A DNA stretch of 64,000 nucleotides from Diphasiastrum complanatum (Eukaryota; Streptophyta; Lycopodiopsida; Lycopodiales; Lycopodiaceae). The stretch is from NCBI GenBank assembly GCA_029204225.1, contig CM055103.1, positions 3,962,500 to 4,026,499 on the forward strand, written 5' to 3'. This document shows positions 33,357 to 44,200 of the stretch, one piece after another (the stretch's first letter is position 1; the number at the start of each line of letters is the position of its first letter). The notes beneath the pieces are model-generated. The model was not told the origin of the DNA. It was given only the letters and a program-made list of their open reading frames with translations, and made no database searches. Position numbers and translations under genes: made by a program.

Positions 33357-35016
33357 TTATTGAAGTCCTTTGAGATCAACCTCTTGACCTTGCACTTGAC
33401 CATCAAAGCCATTGACTAAGATATCTTTTCCATTAGTTTCTGGAAAATTATGAAAACATCCATCTACTTGCAGAGCATCATCTACACAAGAAGATTCACC
33501 AAAAGATGCGAGAAAAGCAAAACGAGTCACTTCCACTTGCTTACCCTTCTCATCATATGTGAGCCTTGAAGGCATATGTCTTTCCCTTGATGTTCTCCTT
33601 GGCTTTTGACTTGATGAAGGTCCTTCATCATCACCATCTAAAGTAGGATCCTTTACATCAACATCAAGAATGTTAGATCCATCCACATCACAATCCATAA
33701 TACTTGAAGATACTTTTGGAATGTTCCCCTCATAAAAAATGACATCTCTACCAACAATCACTTTGTTAGTAGTAGGAATGTAAACCTTGTAGGCTTTACT
33801 CACCTCACTATATCCAACAAATAAACCTTTTCTTGAAGATGGATTCTCCTTGGTCCTATCATCAAGAGTTATGCTAACATAACATGTGCATCCAAAACTT
33901 TTAAAAAAATTGACTCTTGGCCTCCTCTTGAATAGCATCTCAAAAGGTGTCCTTCCATCCAAAATAGCACTCGGCTACCTATTGCACAAGAAATTAGCAC
34001 ATAACAAGGCTTGATCCCGAAATGGCTTATCAAGGTTAGCACTTAACCTCATGGCTTTGGCACTTTCACATAGATTCCTATTGTTCCTCTCGGCCACTCC
34101 ATTTTGTTGTGGGGTCCTTGGTGTTGTATACTCCCTCTTGATCCCATGCTCATCATAAAAAGCCTTAAACTTGGTAGATATGTACTCTCCACCATTTTCA
34201 CTCCCAAGTCATTTGATCCTTGTAGAAAATTGGTTATCCCTTGCATTCTTGAACTTAACAAAGACATCATACACTTCATCTTTGCTCTTTAGTAGATAGA
34301 TCCAACAAAATCTACTAAAATCATCAATGAAAGTTACATGTGTTTCTAGCTCAAATCTTGCATTTTTAAGTATAGAAAGTGCATCTTTGTGATCCAAGTA
34401 TTTTTTTAGTCAAGTCACTTGGAGTAGGCCGATTTTTTAAATCACTTACTAGAATGTGGAGAGAGAAATTGCTCATGGTAGTGGATATAGGAAAATACAA
34501 GGAATTTTCCTTCAGAGAACACGATGAAAGTTCGAAAAAAATCAGACTAATATCAGTGTCTTCATCGTGTCTGAATCTATTCTATATACTAATAGAGCAG
34601 TTTTTACTTTGATTGGATAAGCGTGTACATTTAGGCATATGTATGAGTGTGATAGGTACTTTTAGATAATCAGAACAGCTGAAGAAAAAAAAAATCATCA
34701 ATTGACAACTTTGATACATCTTAGTCCCACTATTGCCAATTGTAGTAATTCCATGAATATCCAAATGTACAACTTGAAAAGGCTTTGTAGATCTATATGT
34801 GGATCTAGTATAAGGTAGTCTATGTGACTTTGATAAAACACAAGACTCACAAACATGATTAATGCTACTTAAGGAACTTAGAAGACCAATCACAACTTGC
34901 TTCCTAGCCATTACCTCCAATGACCTAAAGTTGAGGTGCCCCATCCTTTCATACCAAACCTCTTGAATAGGTATTTTCTCTCTTGGAACAAATCCAACTT
35001 GGTTAGCAATTGCAAG
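33357..35016 (-). pseudogene. Ty1/copia fragment related to the intact element, interrupted in integrase
   Basis: The minus strand starts near 35016 in GAG-pre-integrase (ANQVGF, MGHLNFRSLEVMARK, CESCVLSKSHRLPYTRS, HLDIHG). It is interrupted by about 370 bp, then resumes at [18 protein letters not shown] and continues through the integrase end, RTPFEMLF, GCTCYVSITLDDRTKENPSSRKG and the linker MPSRLTYDEKGKQV. Motifs and spacing are very close to the intact element at 25251, so it is a sister copy. It is truncated at both ends and frameshifted. Confidence 0.85.
34336..34708. repeat. Insertion inside the integrase codons, LTR-like
   Basis: Lies between codons for ..GTKMY and VTFIDD, which adjoin in the intact element. 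Bases 34505-34605, reverse-complemented, match 4245-4350 (shared GAAGACACTGATATTAGT and CTTTCATCGTGTTCT-type stretches). TACAT occurs at both edges but the target duplication is not clean. Confidence 0.6.
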
Positions 35017-36323
35017 ATATCACCAATATAGTGCACCAATGGACAGATGAACCAAAGAGAACTCATGTATAAGGGATGTTTCTTGTTTTTCCCAAAAGCT
35101 TCTCGTCCTTTTGTATTTTAATGTGTCCTTTATGAAGAAATTCGTGTACTACACTTTCCCACACTTTCAAAAAATGAATATCTAAATGCTTTCAGACTAA
35201 TATAACTTTGAAAAGTCAAACTCTAAGTCTAATATGAAATTGGCCTCAATTCTTTATTTGGCAATTTATCAAACTATGACCAATATTGACTAAACTAGTT
35301 GAAATCTTGCACAAAAAACTTCTGTTGGCGGCTTCATTCTTGCTTTTGAGGTTTTGGTGTATATGTTGGTATCCTCTTGGCTTTTCCTTGGGTAGTAACT
35401 GCACAATTTTCATATGTTATACAACTTGGTGAGGTAAATTCATGCATACTTCTATTTTAGTTCCTCTTCTAGACGATTTTGTGTGTGACGTGTTTCAGAG
35501 AAATTATGTGAACATTTTTTAGCTATAACACTACCCATGTGCACAAGTTAAATCAAGATCTAGACCTTGGAGGAAAAATGCAAACTACCATATCACATTT
35601 CTAGAACAATTTTGTCTTGCAAAATGACTAAGTACTTCTCATCCAATATTATTCAATGATCATTTATCACCTTGAACATATACAAGACCCAAATGACCAT
35701 GATTATGGCAAGGCCTTGTGTGGTGTACCACAAAATTCCTATTTGCATGCCAAATCTCTTCACCTAAGCCATAGAACAAGAGGGTGTGGCCTACCATCCT
35801 TTTCAGTATTCATGAAGCTGATTTAAAAAAGTCATAATCCCTTAAAGCCTTGCCCAAATCTTCTTCACACTAGTGTTGCAATTGTTTTCTCTTCACCTAT
35901 GAGGTTTATCCACCCTACAAGTGTGTGAGCTCAAAATGAGGTAAACTACTTCCTTATTACACATATCATTTGTTCACTTTTTATCGTTTTACGAAGAATA
36001 ATGTACAACATGTGAATACAGAAATCTCAATTTGCCAATTTCACTGGGTTTGTTCCAATGAAGAATCATGCCCACAATTTTAAAAGAAGAAGAAGAGTAG
36101 TTACAAGTATAAGGGTAGTGGTTGATGGTTATGAGAAATAGTTGGTCATGTGGAATTATTTGATTGGTGACACATTTGGCCAACTGCCTCTCATAATTGT
36201 GGATCTCTCTATGACTTTCAAACATAGTCATGAAGGGGTATCCACCCCAACTTTTTGTTCTTGTTAGGATGGTTTCTTTTTGGGTCCATTAAATACCTAT
36301 TGCCATATTTACAAACACATACA

Positions 36324-36326
<3 letters not shown>
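35017..36326. other. No gene seen
   Basis: AT-rich intergenic DNA; no coding or RNA feature recognised. Confidence 0.35.

Positions 36327-36396
<70 letters not shown>
36327..36396. repeat. (TC)n microsatellite
   Basis: About 35 CT dinucleotides. The Leu-Ser ORFs across it are artefacts of the repeat. Confidence 0.97.
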
Positions 36397-36399
<3 letters not shown>

Positions 36400-36452
36400 C
36401 TGCCGCCATGCCTACCCATCGGCCTTGGCGTGCTCTTCACTGGTCCTACTTT

Positions 36453-37005
36453 TAGTATGAGACATGCGGCTACTTCTAGACTCTGGAAGAGTTATTCTTC
36501 CCTGGTCCAGTTGGAGAGATTATGCTTCCGTAAGTCTATTCAGGATGCCCCAAGTAAGTGCAGACTTTTTGACACCATCGTCACCGCTTCAACCATATAT
36601 GCAGCAGAGATATGGCATATAGGCCTCTAAGCCTGATTACTACCGGATTCACTTTTTGGAGCAGGATGTCGTTGGTATTCCAGTTTTACCTCGATATTTG
36701 TCTTCAAAATTATCACACAGTCTCTGTTTCACTTTGGGACAGTTCAGAGTCTCCTCGCACCAGTTGGCTATCGAGACTAGTAGATTCCAACGTACACCAC
36801 AAGAGGAGAGATTATGCCAGCTATGTTTCTTACCTGAGGTAGAGTCTGAGGAGCACTTCATCTTCAGATGCCCCATATATTATGCGATTAGAGGGACATA
36901 CCACTGCCTATTTCGAGACATGTCTACGCTTATTGCATATGAGGACCCTCATTGTGGTGTGCTCATGATTCGAGAGATGGTCTTGCTACGACGAGATATG
37001 TACTA
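36453..37005 (+). pseudogene. Non-LTR retrotransposon (LINE) C-terminal fragment
   Basis: One frame reads CRLFDTIVTASTIYAAEIWHIGL, matching the post-RT segment of LINEs (LFDxLVxPxxxYGxExWG). After a frameshift the second frame reads FRVSSHQLAIETSRFQ, then RLCQLC and EEHFIFRCPIYYAIR, the C-terminal CCHC-like zinc motif. The middle part between them is deleted. The remainder of the LINE is absent. Confidence 0.65.
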
Positions 37006-37090
37006 GTCAACTCACCAACCGCATTCTAGCTCTCAGGCTCAAATTACATCATTTTTCTCTAAGAGATGACCACGCCGAGACCTCGAGTCT

Positions 37091-37113
37091 GATGACGACG
37101 ACGACGACGACGA
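37091..37113. repeat. (GAC)n trinucleotide repeat
   Basis: About seven GAC units. Confidence 0.85.
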
Positions 37114-37502
37114 TACACCACCTCACAGATATCAGAGACAATGTATCACTCACAGTCATGTGGCAGCTCGCACTACCCGCCCTGTCATGAGAGCACATAG
37201 TTTTCATCCTCCTAGACGATGACAATGACGATCCATTTTACCTCCTGCTACAGCTCGTATCACATCCTTTTTCAGCAGTAGTGCTAGATGATATGACTCT
37301 ATTCTTAGCAGTTATTTTTGCTCCCACTTATGGACAGTTTGTAGTTGACAGTTATATTGTTCATCTTCTATGCATAGTTTCCTTTCTTGGAGACGTTTAT
37401 ATACGCTCCCATGGTTACCACATATTTGACATGTACTTTTATTGGTCTTATATGCTTTTTGGCATGGAAAAAACATTATTAAAACAACTTCTTCTCTTTC
37501 TT

Positions 37503-37528
37503 CTCTCTCTCTCTCTCTCTCTCTCTTA
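37503..37528. repeat. (TC)n microsatellite
   Basis: About 13 CT dinucleotides. Confidence 0.9.
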
Positions 37529-37688
37529 TTAAAGGTGTTTTTTAAAACTTCAAAAAACAACTGCTTGAGAGGACTCTTGAAAACTTCAAAGTGAGTTCAA
37601 AACAAAACATTTCTTCCTTAGAAAAAGAAACCCAAAAAAAACATCGAATTATTAAAGGACAAAATGCTATCATGGTTTGCAAAAGGAC

Positions 37689-37808
37689 AAAACTTGGAAA
37701 TGCAACTATGTGGACTAGTGGTGGGAGTAATTGTTGGCACCATGTGGATAAAACTTAGAAATCCAAGTCTATGGACTAGAGCTGGGAGTAATACTTGTCA
37801 CCATGTGG
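37689..37808. repeat. Tandem duplication (period 61 bp) upstream of the host gene
   Basis: AAAACTTGGAAAT...GGACTAGTG...GGGAGTAAT...CACCATGTGG recurs 61 bp later with a few changes. It lies 260-380 bp before the start codon at 38072, in the probable promoter. Confidence 0.75.
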
Positions 37809-38023
37809 CATATCAACACGTTTGGAGGTTCCAAAAATAACAACGCCCTTTGCAGCTACATGGAAAAGAGGCCCCTTAGCATGCCGTTAAAGAGAGGCGT
37901 GCTTTTATTCTTGTGTTCTTCTACTTGAGAGGGAGAGAGAGCCTAGACGAGAAGAGAGAGAGGAGAAGAGAAAGAGAGCTTGAGAGGGAGAGCGATCTTG
38001 AGAGCGAGCGAGGTTTGAACTGT

Positions 38024-38051
38024 TTCTAGAAGCTTCTAGAAGCTTCTGGAA
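38024..38051 (+). promoter_or_regulatory. Heat-shock-element-like array
   Basis: TTC and GAA alternate at exact 5-bp spacing: TTC 38024, GAA 38029, TTC 38034, GAA 38039, TTC 38044, GAA 38049. Six contiguous nGAAn units exceed the three needed for a consensus HSE. It is 21 bp before the start codon, so it may be in the transcribed leader, and the function is untested. Confidence 0.6.
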
Positions 38052-38053
38052 GC

Positions 38054-38059
38054 ATGTAG
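38054..38059 (+). promoter_or_regulatory. Start-stop uORF (ATG TAG)
   Basis: An ATG immediately followed by TAG lies 12 bases before the main ATG at 38072. Minimal start-stop uORFs can stall ribosomes or cause reinitiation in plants. Whether it is in the mature mRNA depends on the transcription start. Confidence 0.6.
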
Positions 38060-38071
38060 AGGAGGAGGAGG

Positions 38072-38290
38072 ATGAAGGCTCGGCTCATAGTGTTTCCAGT
38101 TCTTGGCAAGAGATGGACGTTCAATACCCTGCCCTTAACAATGCCTTCCTCCTCCTCAGGAGCAGCAGCAGGGGTTCCTGGAGCCACTGGCGTGGGTTTT
38201 GGAACCCTAAGGCAGCTGTGGCAGAGCCTTCTCACAGCGAGGCGCCTTAGAGACCGCGCGGAGGTTCTTACACATTTTGTAGCAGACAAA
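38072..38290 (+). CDS. Host gene exon 1
   Basis: 73 codons from ATG; phase 0 at donor AAA|GTATGC. The low-complexity Ser/Ala/Gly stretch at residues 25-44 is followed by LRQLWQSLLTARRLRDRAEV. Confidence 0.85.
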
Positions 38291-41200
38291 GTATGCCCCT
38301 TCTTTGCTTTATCGATTAATGTCTTGATGGTATTTGATAGCACTAGCTTTATCAATTTATGTCTTGATGGTATTTGATAGCACTACTTTATCAATCTATG
38401 TCTTGATGGTATTTGATATTACAAAGTATATCCATACATTAGGGTTTGCCAAGATTGGAGCACAATGCTTCAAGGTATCCCTATTCCACAATGGCCTGCG
38501 GGACCCGCCTGTGCGTTCGTGGACACGACAACCATCCTTATCTGACTTAGCTACTGCTGGGAATTCCTCCTTTGCTTTAAAAATGAAATTTTCGTGACAA
38601 ATCACCAGAATTTATTACTAATGTATCCTTATTTAATCATTTCCTTTATTAAGAATTCAGAAATGATTTATTTTGTGCTACGCTAATGGGGTTTGTTCCA
38701 CATGAATAAAATGCACTTCAAGGAAATGCCAAAATAGGATTTCATGGCTGGAAGTAGCACCTTGCGCACAATAAATTTCCTAGCAATGCCTTTATCACAT
38801 TTGTCTACTTGCACCCAACATTTATAAGAGGCCATGATACAAATAATTTGGGTGGTACCTAACCAAGAGATAAATATTTGACTCACTATGTTATTTTCCG
38901 CTCATTTAGGTTGCCTTTTGTGTGACTTCTTGAGAGGATTTGTGAGTGTTTTTGGGAGAGTTGTTTGAGGGGGGGAAAGGAGAGAAAGAAGGAAAGAAAA
39001 TTTTGTGAATGTCTTTTGGTACCAACCCGTACATAAGATTGAAAAACATACATATCAAATGGGTTTTCGTTGTGAGGATAAAAATGTCTCCAATCATAAA
39101 GTGTAATAATCTAAAGCTAATGCTAAAACAGCTATATGAAGAATCAACATATGGTCTACAATCAATATAACCCATTTGGCTTTTTTTTGTTTTTGTTTTT
39201 TCTTTGTCAATCCGAATGACTTATCAATTTGAACCAAATCGACTTGAATTGCCACCGGTTCAAAAAAATGTTTGTGCAAATGTTGGTTGGGAGGATGTGC
39301 CAAATAACTTGTTAGCATAAAGTTCGCTCTTGTTCAAGAGATATTTCTGACATCTAAGGTGGAGATGTAGATGATAGTACCCGTGCTCAAGATGAGGTGG
39401 CATTACTTGTAGGGTGTAGAGTTATGTTTCTACATTCATCATATTTCATAGTGATTAATAGTTAACTAGAGTGGAGGACCATTGAGCTAGGTGGATTGAG
39501 GTCTTGCAAGAATCTAATCCGGAATTCTGCTGTTGGATGTATATGAATGAATGTGGTAACTGATGCTCTATCTCGTATATTGTATCATATGAGCCCCATT
39601 GTGAAAGGCATCGATCAAGGAGCTCAAAACAACTCAATAAAAGATCCTTAGCTTCTTGCTAATATGTGTCTCTAATTTTGCTTTGAATTTGAAAGCTTCA
39701 GACTTTTACTTTAAGATATATACTACACACCTCCTAGAGAAATTATGAATGAAAGTTCAAAAATTATAGTTTTTCTAGAGATGGAGTATGCATTGGACCA
39801 CAAATGTCACTATGCACAATATCAAGCAAACCTTTGGAAATATGTACATGATCAGAGGCTTGAATGGTTTCCTAGCATGATTCGTAAGATATCACTTTTA
39901 CATATTGGATGATTCGCATTGCTAGAGAAATTTAAGCCTTGTACTATATTTTGCTTATACATGTGCGAAATACTATTGTAATTAATGTGACCTAGTCTGT
40001 AATGCCAAAGTAGATCTTTATTGATTGAGGTGGAAGTGTTCAAAGCTTGGATGTTAGAAGAAAAAATCTGACTCATAGTGCAAGAACATTCATAGAACTA
40101 TCATGGATTTCACACCAATTAGAACGAAATTGAACTCTATTTCTTAAGTCTGCTATCCTGCTTATAGAGTAATTTATTTTGCAGACTAGGGACGTACAAC
40201 ACATTGGGAATGGACTTTACTTTTCTATTTTGGAAATGGAGATTTACAGTACCTTCACCAATGATACAATGAGCATTGTTGTCACCTAGATGAACGTATT
40301 TGTTGGTGACATTCGGCCGATATTCCTGGAACCATTTACCACTCATTGCAAAAGGTCATCTGTTGTGTAGCTCCAGAGTCCAAGCACCATGAGTTATCTC
40401 CGTTGCTTCATTTAATTTCCTATGAAGGTAGATTGATCATGCTCGATTTTAATCACTTGTGTTGCCTCTATGACATTCACTTGCTATTGATTTGCATGCT
40501 TTTGCTACAACATCTTTTTGCACTAATTTCCAATAATCCTAAGCTCCCTTTGAAAGAAGTTCACGGTTTGATGGTCCGACGACCTGATCATCTAGGGTTC
40601 TATGATTCACAGATCCCTTGCAGTATCCATAGGTTAGGTTTGGAAAATTTTTGTTTAGGTGATTCCCCTCTACAGTGTCGACATACCAATGAAGCAAATG
40701 CATCCATGGCTTGTCTTTGTGCTATGATGTTTTGTTGGCATTTGAGAAAGTCCACATCTGAGCCTAGAGTGGTCATGTTTTCATTTATCGCGTCCATATA
40801 TTCTTTCAAGATTGCTCTCGTATCACCTAGTTTGACATTGGATGATGTACATTATGTTGGGAAATACATCTCGCTAATTTCTAAAAGAATTGCAGAACAA
40901 ACAAAAATGTCCATGCAAAGATGGAAATGAATCTATATATTCATCAATGCCCTTAAGAAATTGGCATTCTCTGACATTAAAAACATATTTGAGACCATGC
41001 TATGATGACCAAAGGAAGAGGCAAGTCGATTTAAGCATAATATACGTACACACAGATGGTAGTCAAAAGATTACATGTACAATATGTTAGGAAATGCAAA
41101 CTGATTATTTGATTACTTATCAGAAATGTGCATACAAGAATTTGATTTTATGCTTATTACACAATGCACTTTCAATCTTTCTAGTCACTTTGGACTTCGC

Positions 41201-44200
41201 AAACTGCTAAGAGGAGCTACAAAATATTCACAACAACTATGTGAAAAGAACAACTATACAATGTTGATTTTAGATCATTATCGACTTTTGAGGATTTAAA
41301 AATCCAACACTTTCATGCCCTTCTAAGGGTTGCTTTGATGTGCAACCATTTCTATGCCATTTTTGAGCTCTCATAGAAAGATCATTAACATACATAAGGG
41401 GGGTAACTACAATGTAGCTTCTACTTGCCATGTGACAACTCTATCAATCAGCACCATTATTGTCTGATACTATTCCTCTTGTATTAAAGCTCTTTAGATC
41501 TTCTAATAGCTATAAGGTTATCACACACCCAACATACATGACGAACACACTTTTACTGCCCATTCATAGAGTCACACTGACTCATCCCCATGCACTGGAG
41601 TTAATGACACCATGCCTAGATGAGCCTCCAACGATAACCAATGTTTCATATTACTAGTAGCCACACTTGGCTCTACCTAGCACACATCTCCTGGCTTGGA
41701 GATACATCATGGCTTGCATGTACTCTCCATCCACCTCCTCCTAGGAAGACTGAATGAATGGCATAAGGGCTCTGCCATCTCTATAGAATCATAGAGCAAG
41801 TAGGTCCCTCATCAAGCACAATCTAGTCAATTACACATCTCTTCCTACGATGTTGACACGTGGCAACCAAACATGTCGATAATCCCAGACCTGAGGGCCG
41901 TCACAATTGGGAGTACCGCTGTGGTACATAACATTTCCTCCCCTATAAAATTTCCTTTTATGGGAGAAAACCGGGGAATATCAGTCTCAAATCCACCTCT
42001 TCTCCCAGATGTTCTTATCATCTGACTTACCTTTCCAATGAACTAGATATTTAGAGACCATACAATCTCTTAATTGATGTCGTCGTGTGTCTATGACTTT
42101 TTCTAGTTCATGAGGTACAAAGGTAGTCAAATCCTCCAATACTACTAGTTCACCTTTTGGAAGAAGATTATCCTGTTTACTAAGCTGTTCTATTAAACGA
42201 CTTACATGAACACAAGATGTGCTATTGTTCCAAGAGGAAGATTTAGCTATGGCCTATGCTTCACACGTGGGAACAGGCTCCACACGTGTGGAATCACTCT
42301 ATGTACAATATAATATATATAGTCCCTTGCATCGAGTGGACAATTTGTAATGCCTAACTGAAAAGGGTCGGATTAGGTACTTTTCCCTTTGTGTTGGTAA
42401 AAGGATGGTGGGGGGTGTTAGGTATTTCAGGGAATGTGTTTATTAGCCCTAAAATGTATCCATATGGCTATGTGATTGTAGTCAAGTTTGGTGTGGACAG
42501 TGAAATTTTTTTAAAGGGAGAATCTTTCTTTGTTCCTCACCATTACCTTACTCGTGGTCAATGCTATAAATCACAGAACCATTACAAGTAGTGCTTTGGG
42601 AGATAATTTGATTGGATATTGGGTATGTAATTTTAGACGTATTTTTGGATTCTATTATGGGGGCCTCAAGGAAAATTTTTGACATACCGTAACGCATGAA
42701 ACTCTAAATTATTTTTGCTATTATCTAATCTAAATGCAAGTGTTAGATTTAACGATTTGTGGCTTGTAACTAGGTTTTTTCCGTTTAGGTGATTTTTGTA
42801 ACATTTAAACCGGTTAATTTTAAAAACTTGGACGGATTTTGTTTATGGTGCTGTTTTATGCTTTTGTAAGAATCAAAAGTTTAGATGTCAAAGAAACCGA
42901 CAAAAGCTGCCATTTTTTTCTTTTTTTTTGCTTTTAAGTGGTAATCTTTGCAATGAATTTGAACAATACACTACAAATTGTTGAAGTAAAGGAGTTGGTA
43001 TCACCTACGGTACCTACTACAGATTCAATTTTGCAATAGATCAGCAGAGTTTTGTTTAAAATGCGTGATGAAAATAAGACTGCGATGAGCAAATCTAACA
43101 TCTGGACGAGCAAAGCAAAAGTCTATCAAACAACCAACCACCGTATCAACCAGAAGTTTTTATGGGCAAAACAGTAAGCTAGTACAAGGCTGAGAGTTGC
43201 TTCACATTATTTGTGGTCAGAACCTGGGGAAAGTGTAGAGTGAAATTGGCAGGGAAAGTTCTTTTTTTATCTTCTTTGTAACATTGAGTAACACCACTCT
43301 CTATAGCATGGCAATTTTTAAGAGCAATGAAGAGAGTCATAGTAACATCAGTTTTTGTCCTACTAATTCGGAGTATAGGCCATTCCTAGTTAGGAGTGAC
43401 TCGCTTCTTGATAGGTTTTACTTTTTCTTTCAAATGAGTGGACTAATTCTTGGTGTGGCATCTAATTGCAATATGAATATGCAAAATCTTGGCTAGATGC
43501 ACGAAAAATGGGTTGAGCTTGAAGCTGCTCCGGAGGGCAGCATTAGACATCGTGTTTACAGGTTTGTCCACATTATCTCTCATTTTTGGGACTTAAACAA
43601 TGACATTTTGATGTGTCATTGCATATCCCATGATGTTTTTTTATCTAAGCAAGAATCGTTTGTTGGCTTGTGTTTGAAGTTCTCGAGCAAGTGGTTTTGG
43701 TGCTTGGCTTTCTTTGTCATTGGCTAGGGCAAGCTTTTTTGGGCCTAGCTTTAGTTATTTAGTCTCAGAGTTTGTATTCTTTGGTTCTTGATTGCCCCTA
43801 TAATGCAGTGTAGGACAAAGATTGCTCGCACGAGCGGAACCATCCGAGATATTTCTGAAGACAATTCCAAGAGAAGCTACCTCAGTGGAAATATTGTTCC
43901 CAATTAGGTACCTAAAAAATCGAACATATGTATGGTTTAAAATTCCATAGTGGGAGCTTTCTTTGTCCATACCTCATGAGGTCATTTGAACTTGTCTGCA
44001 TGACTTTTGAGCGGAAGACACCTATCATGATTTTTAGTAGCTCTTGTTGAGAAGAGACCTTACTTTTGATGGAAATGTGTTAGTGATGAAGGATGTATGT
44101 GTTTATCGATGATTGTGCAGTTGCTTTTTTAGGTATATTAGATTATTTTAGTTTAAAATGTAATATCAGTGTTATCATCAAGGGCGTAAGGAAAATTTTT

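Larger units (their letters stand above)
37925..38071 (+). promoter_or_regulatory. GAGA-rich leader of the host gene
   Basis: GAGAGGGAGAGAGAG-type purine-rich DNA from 37925 to about 38010 is typical of plant core promoters and 5' leaders. No clear TATA box was found, so the transcription start is not placed. Confidence 0.55.

Noticed and set aside
36280-36630. Leu-Ser repeat ORFs across the (TC)n tract
   Set aside because: They are produced by the dinucleotide repeat itself and carry no protein signal, although the tail of one frame is the LINE fragment.
37091-37113. (GAC)n as part of a coding Asp tract
   Set aside because: It lies after the LINE frame's stop at 37005, and no open frame connects it to a recognisable protein.
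38431-38600. Possible coding exon (KIGAQCFKVSLF...) downstream of exon 1
   Set aside because: Exon 1 and exon 2 of the host gene join in phase without it; no matching splice sites keep the frame, and no family motif is seen.
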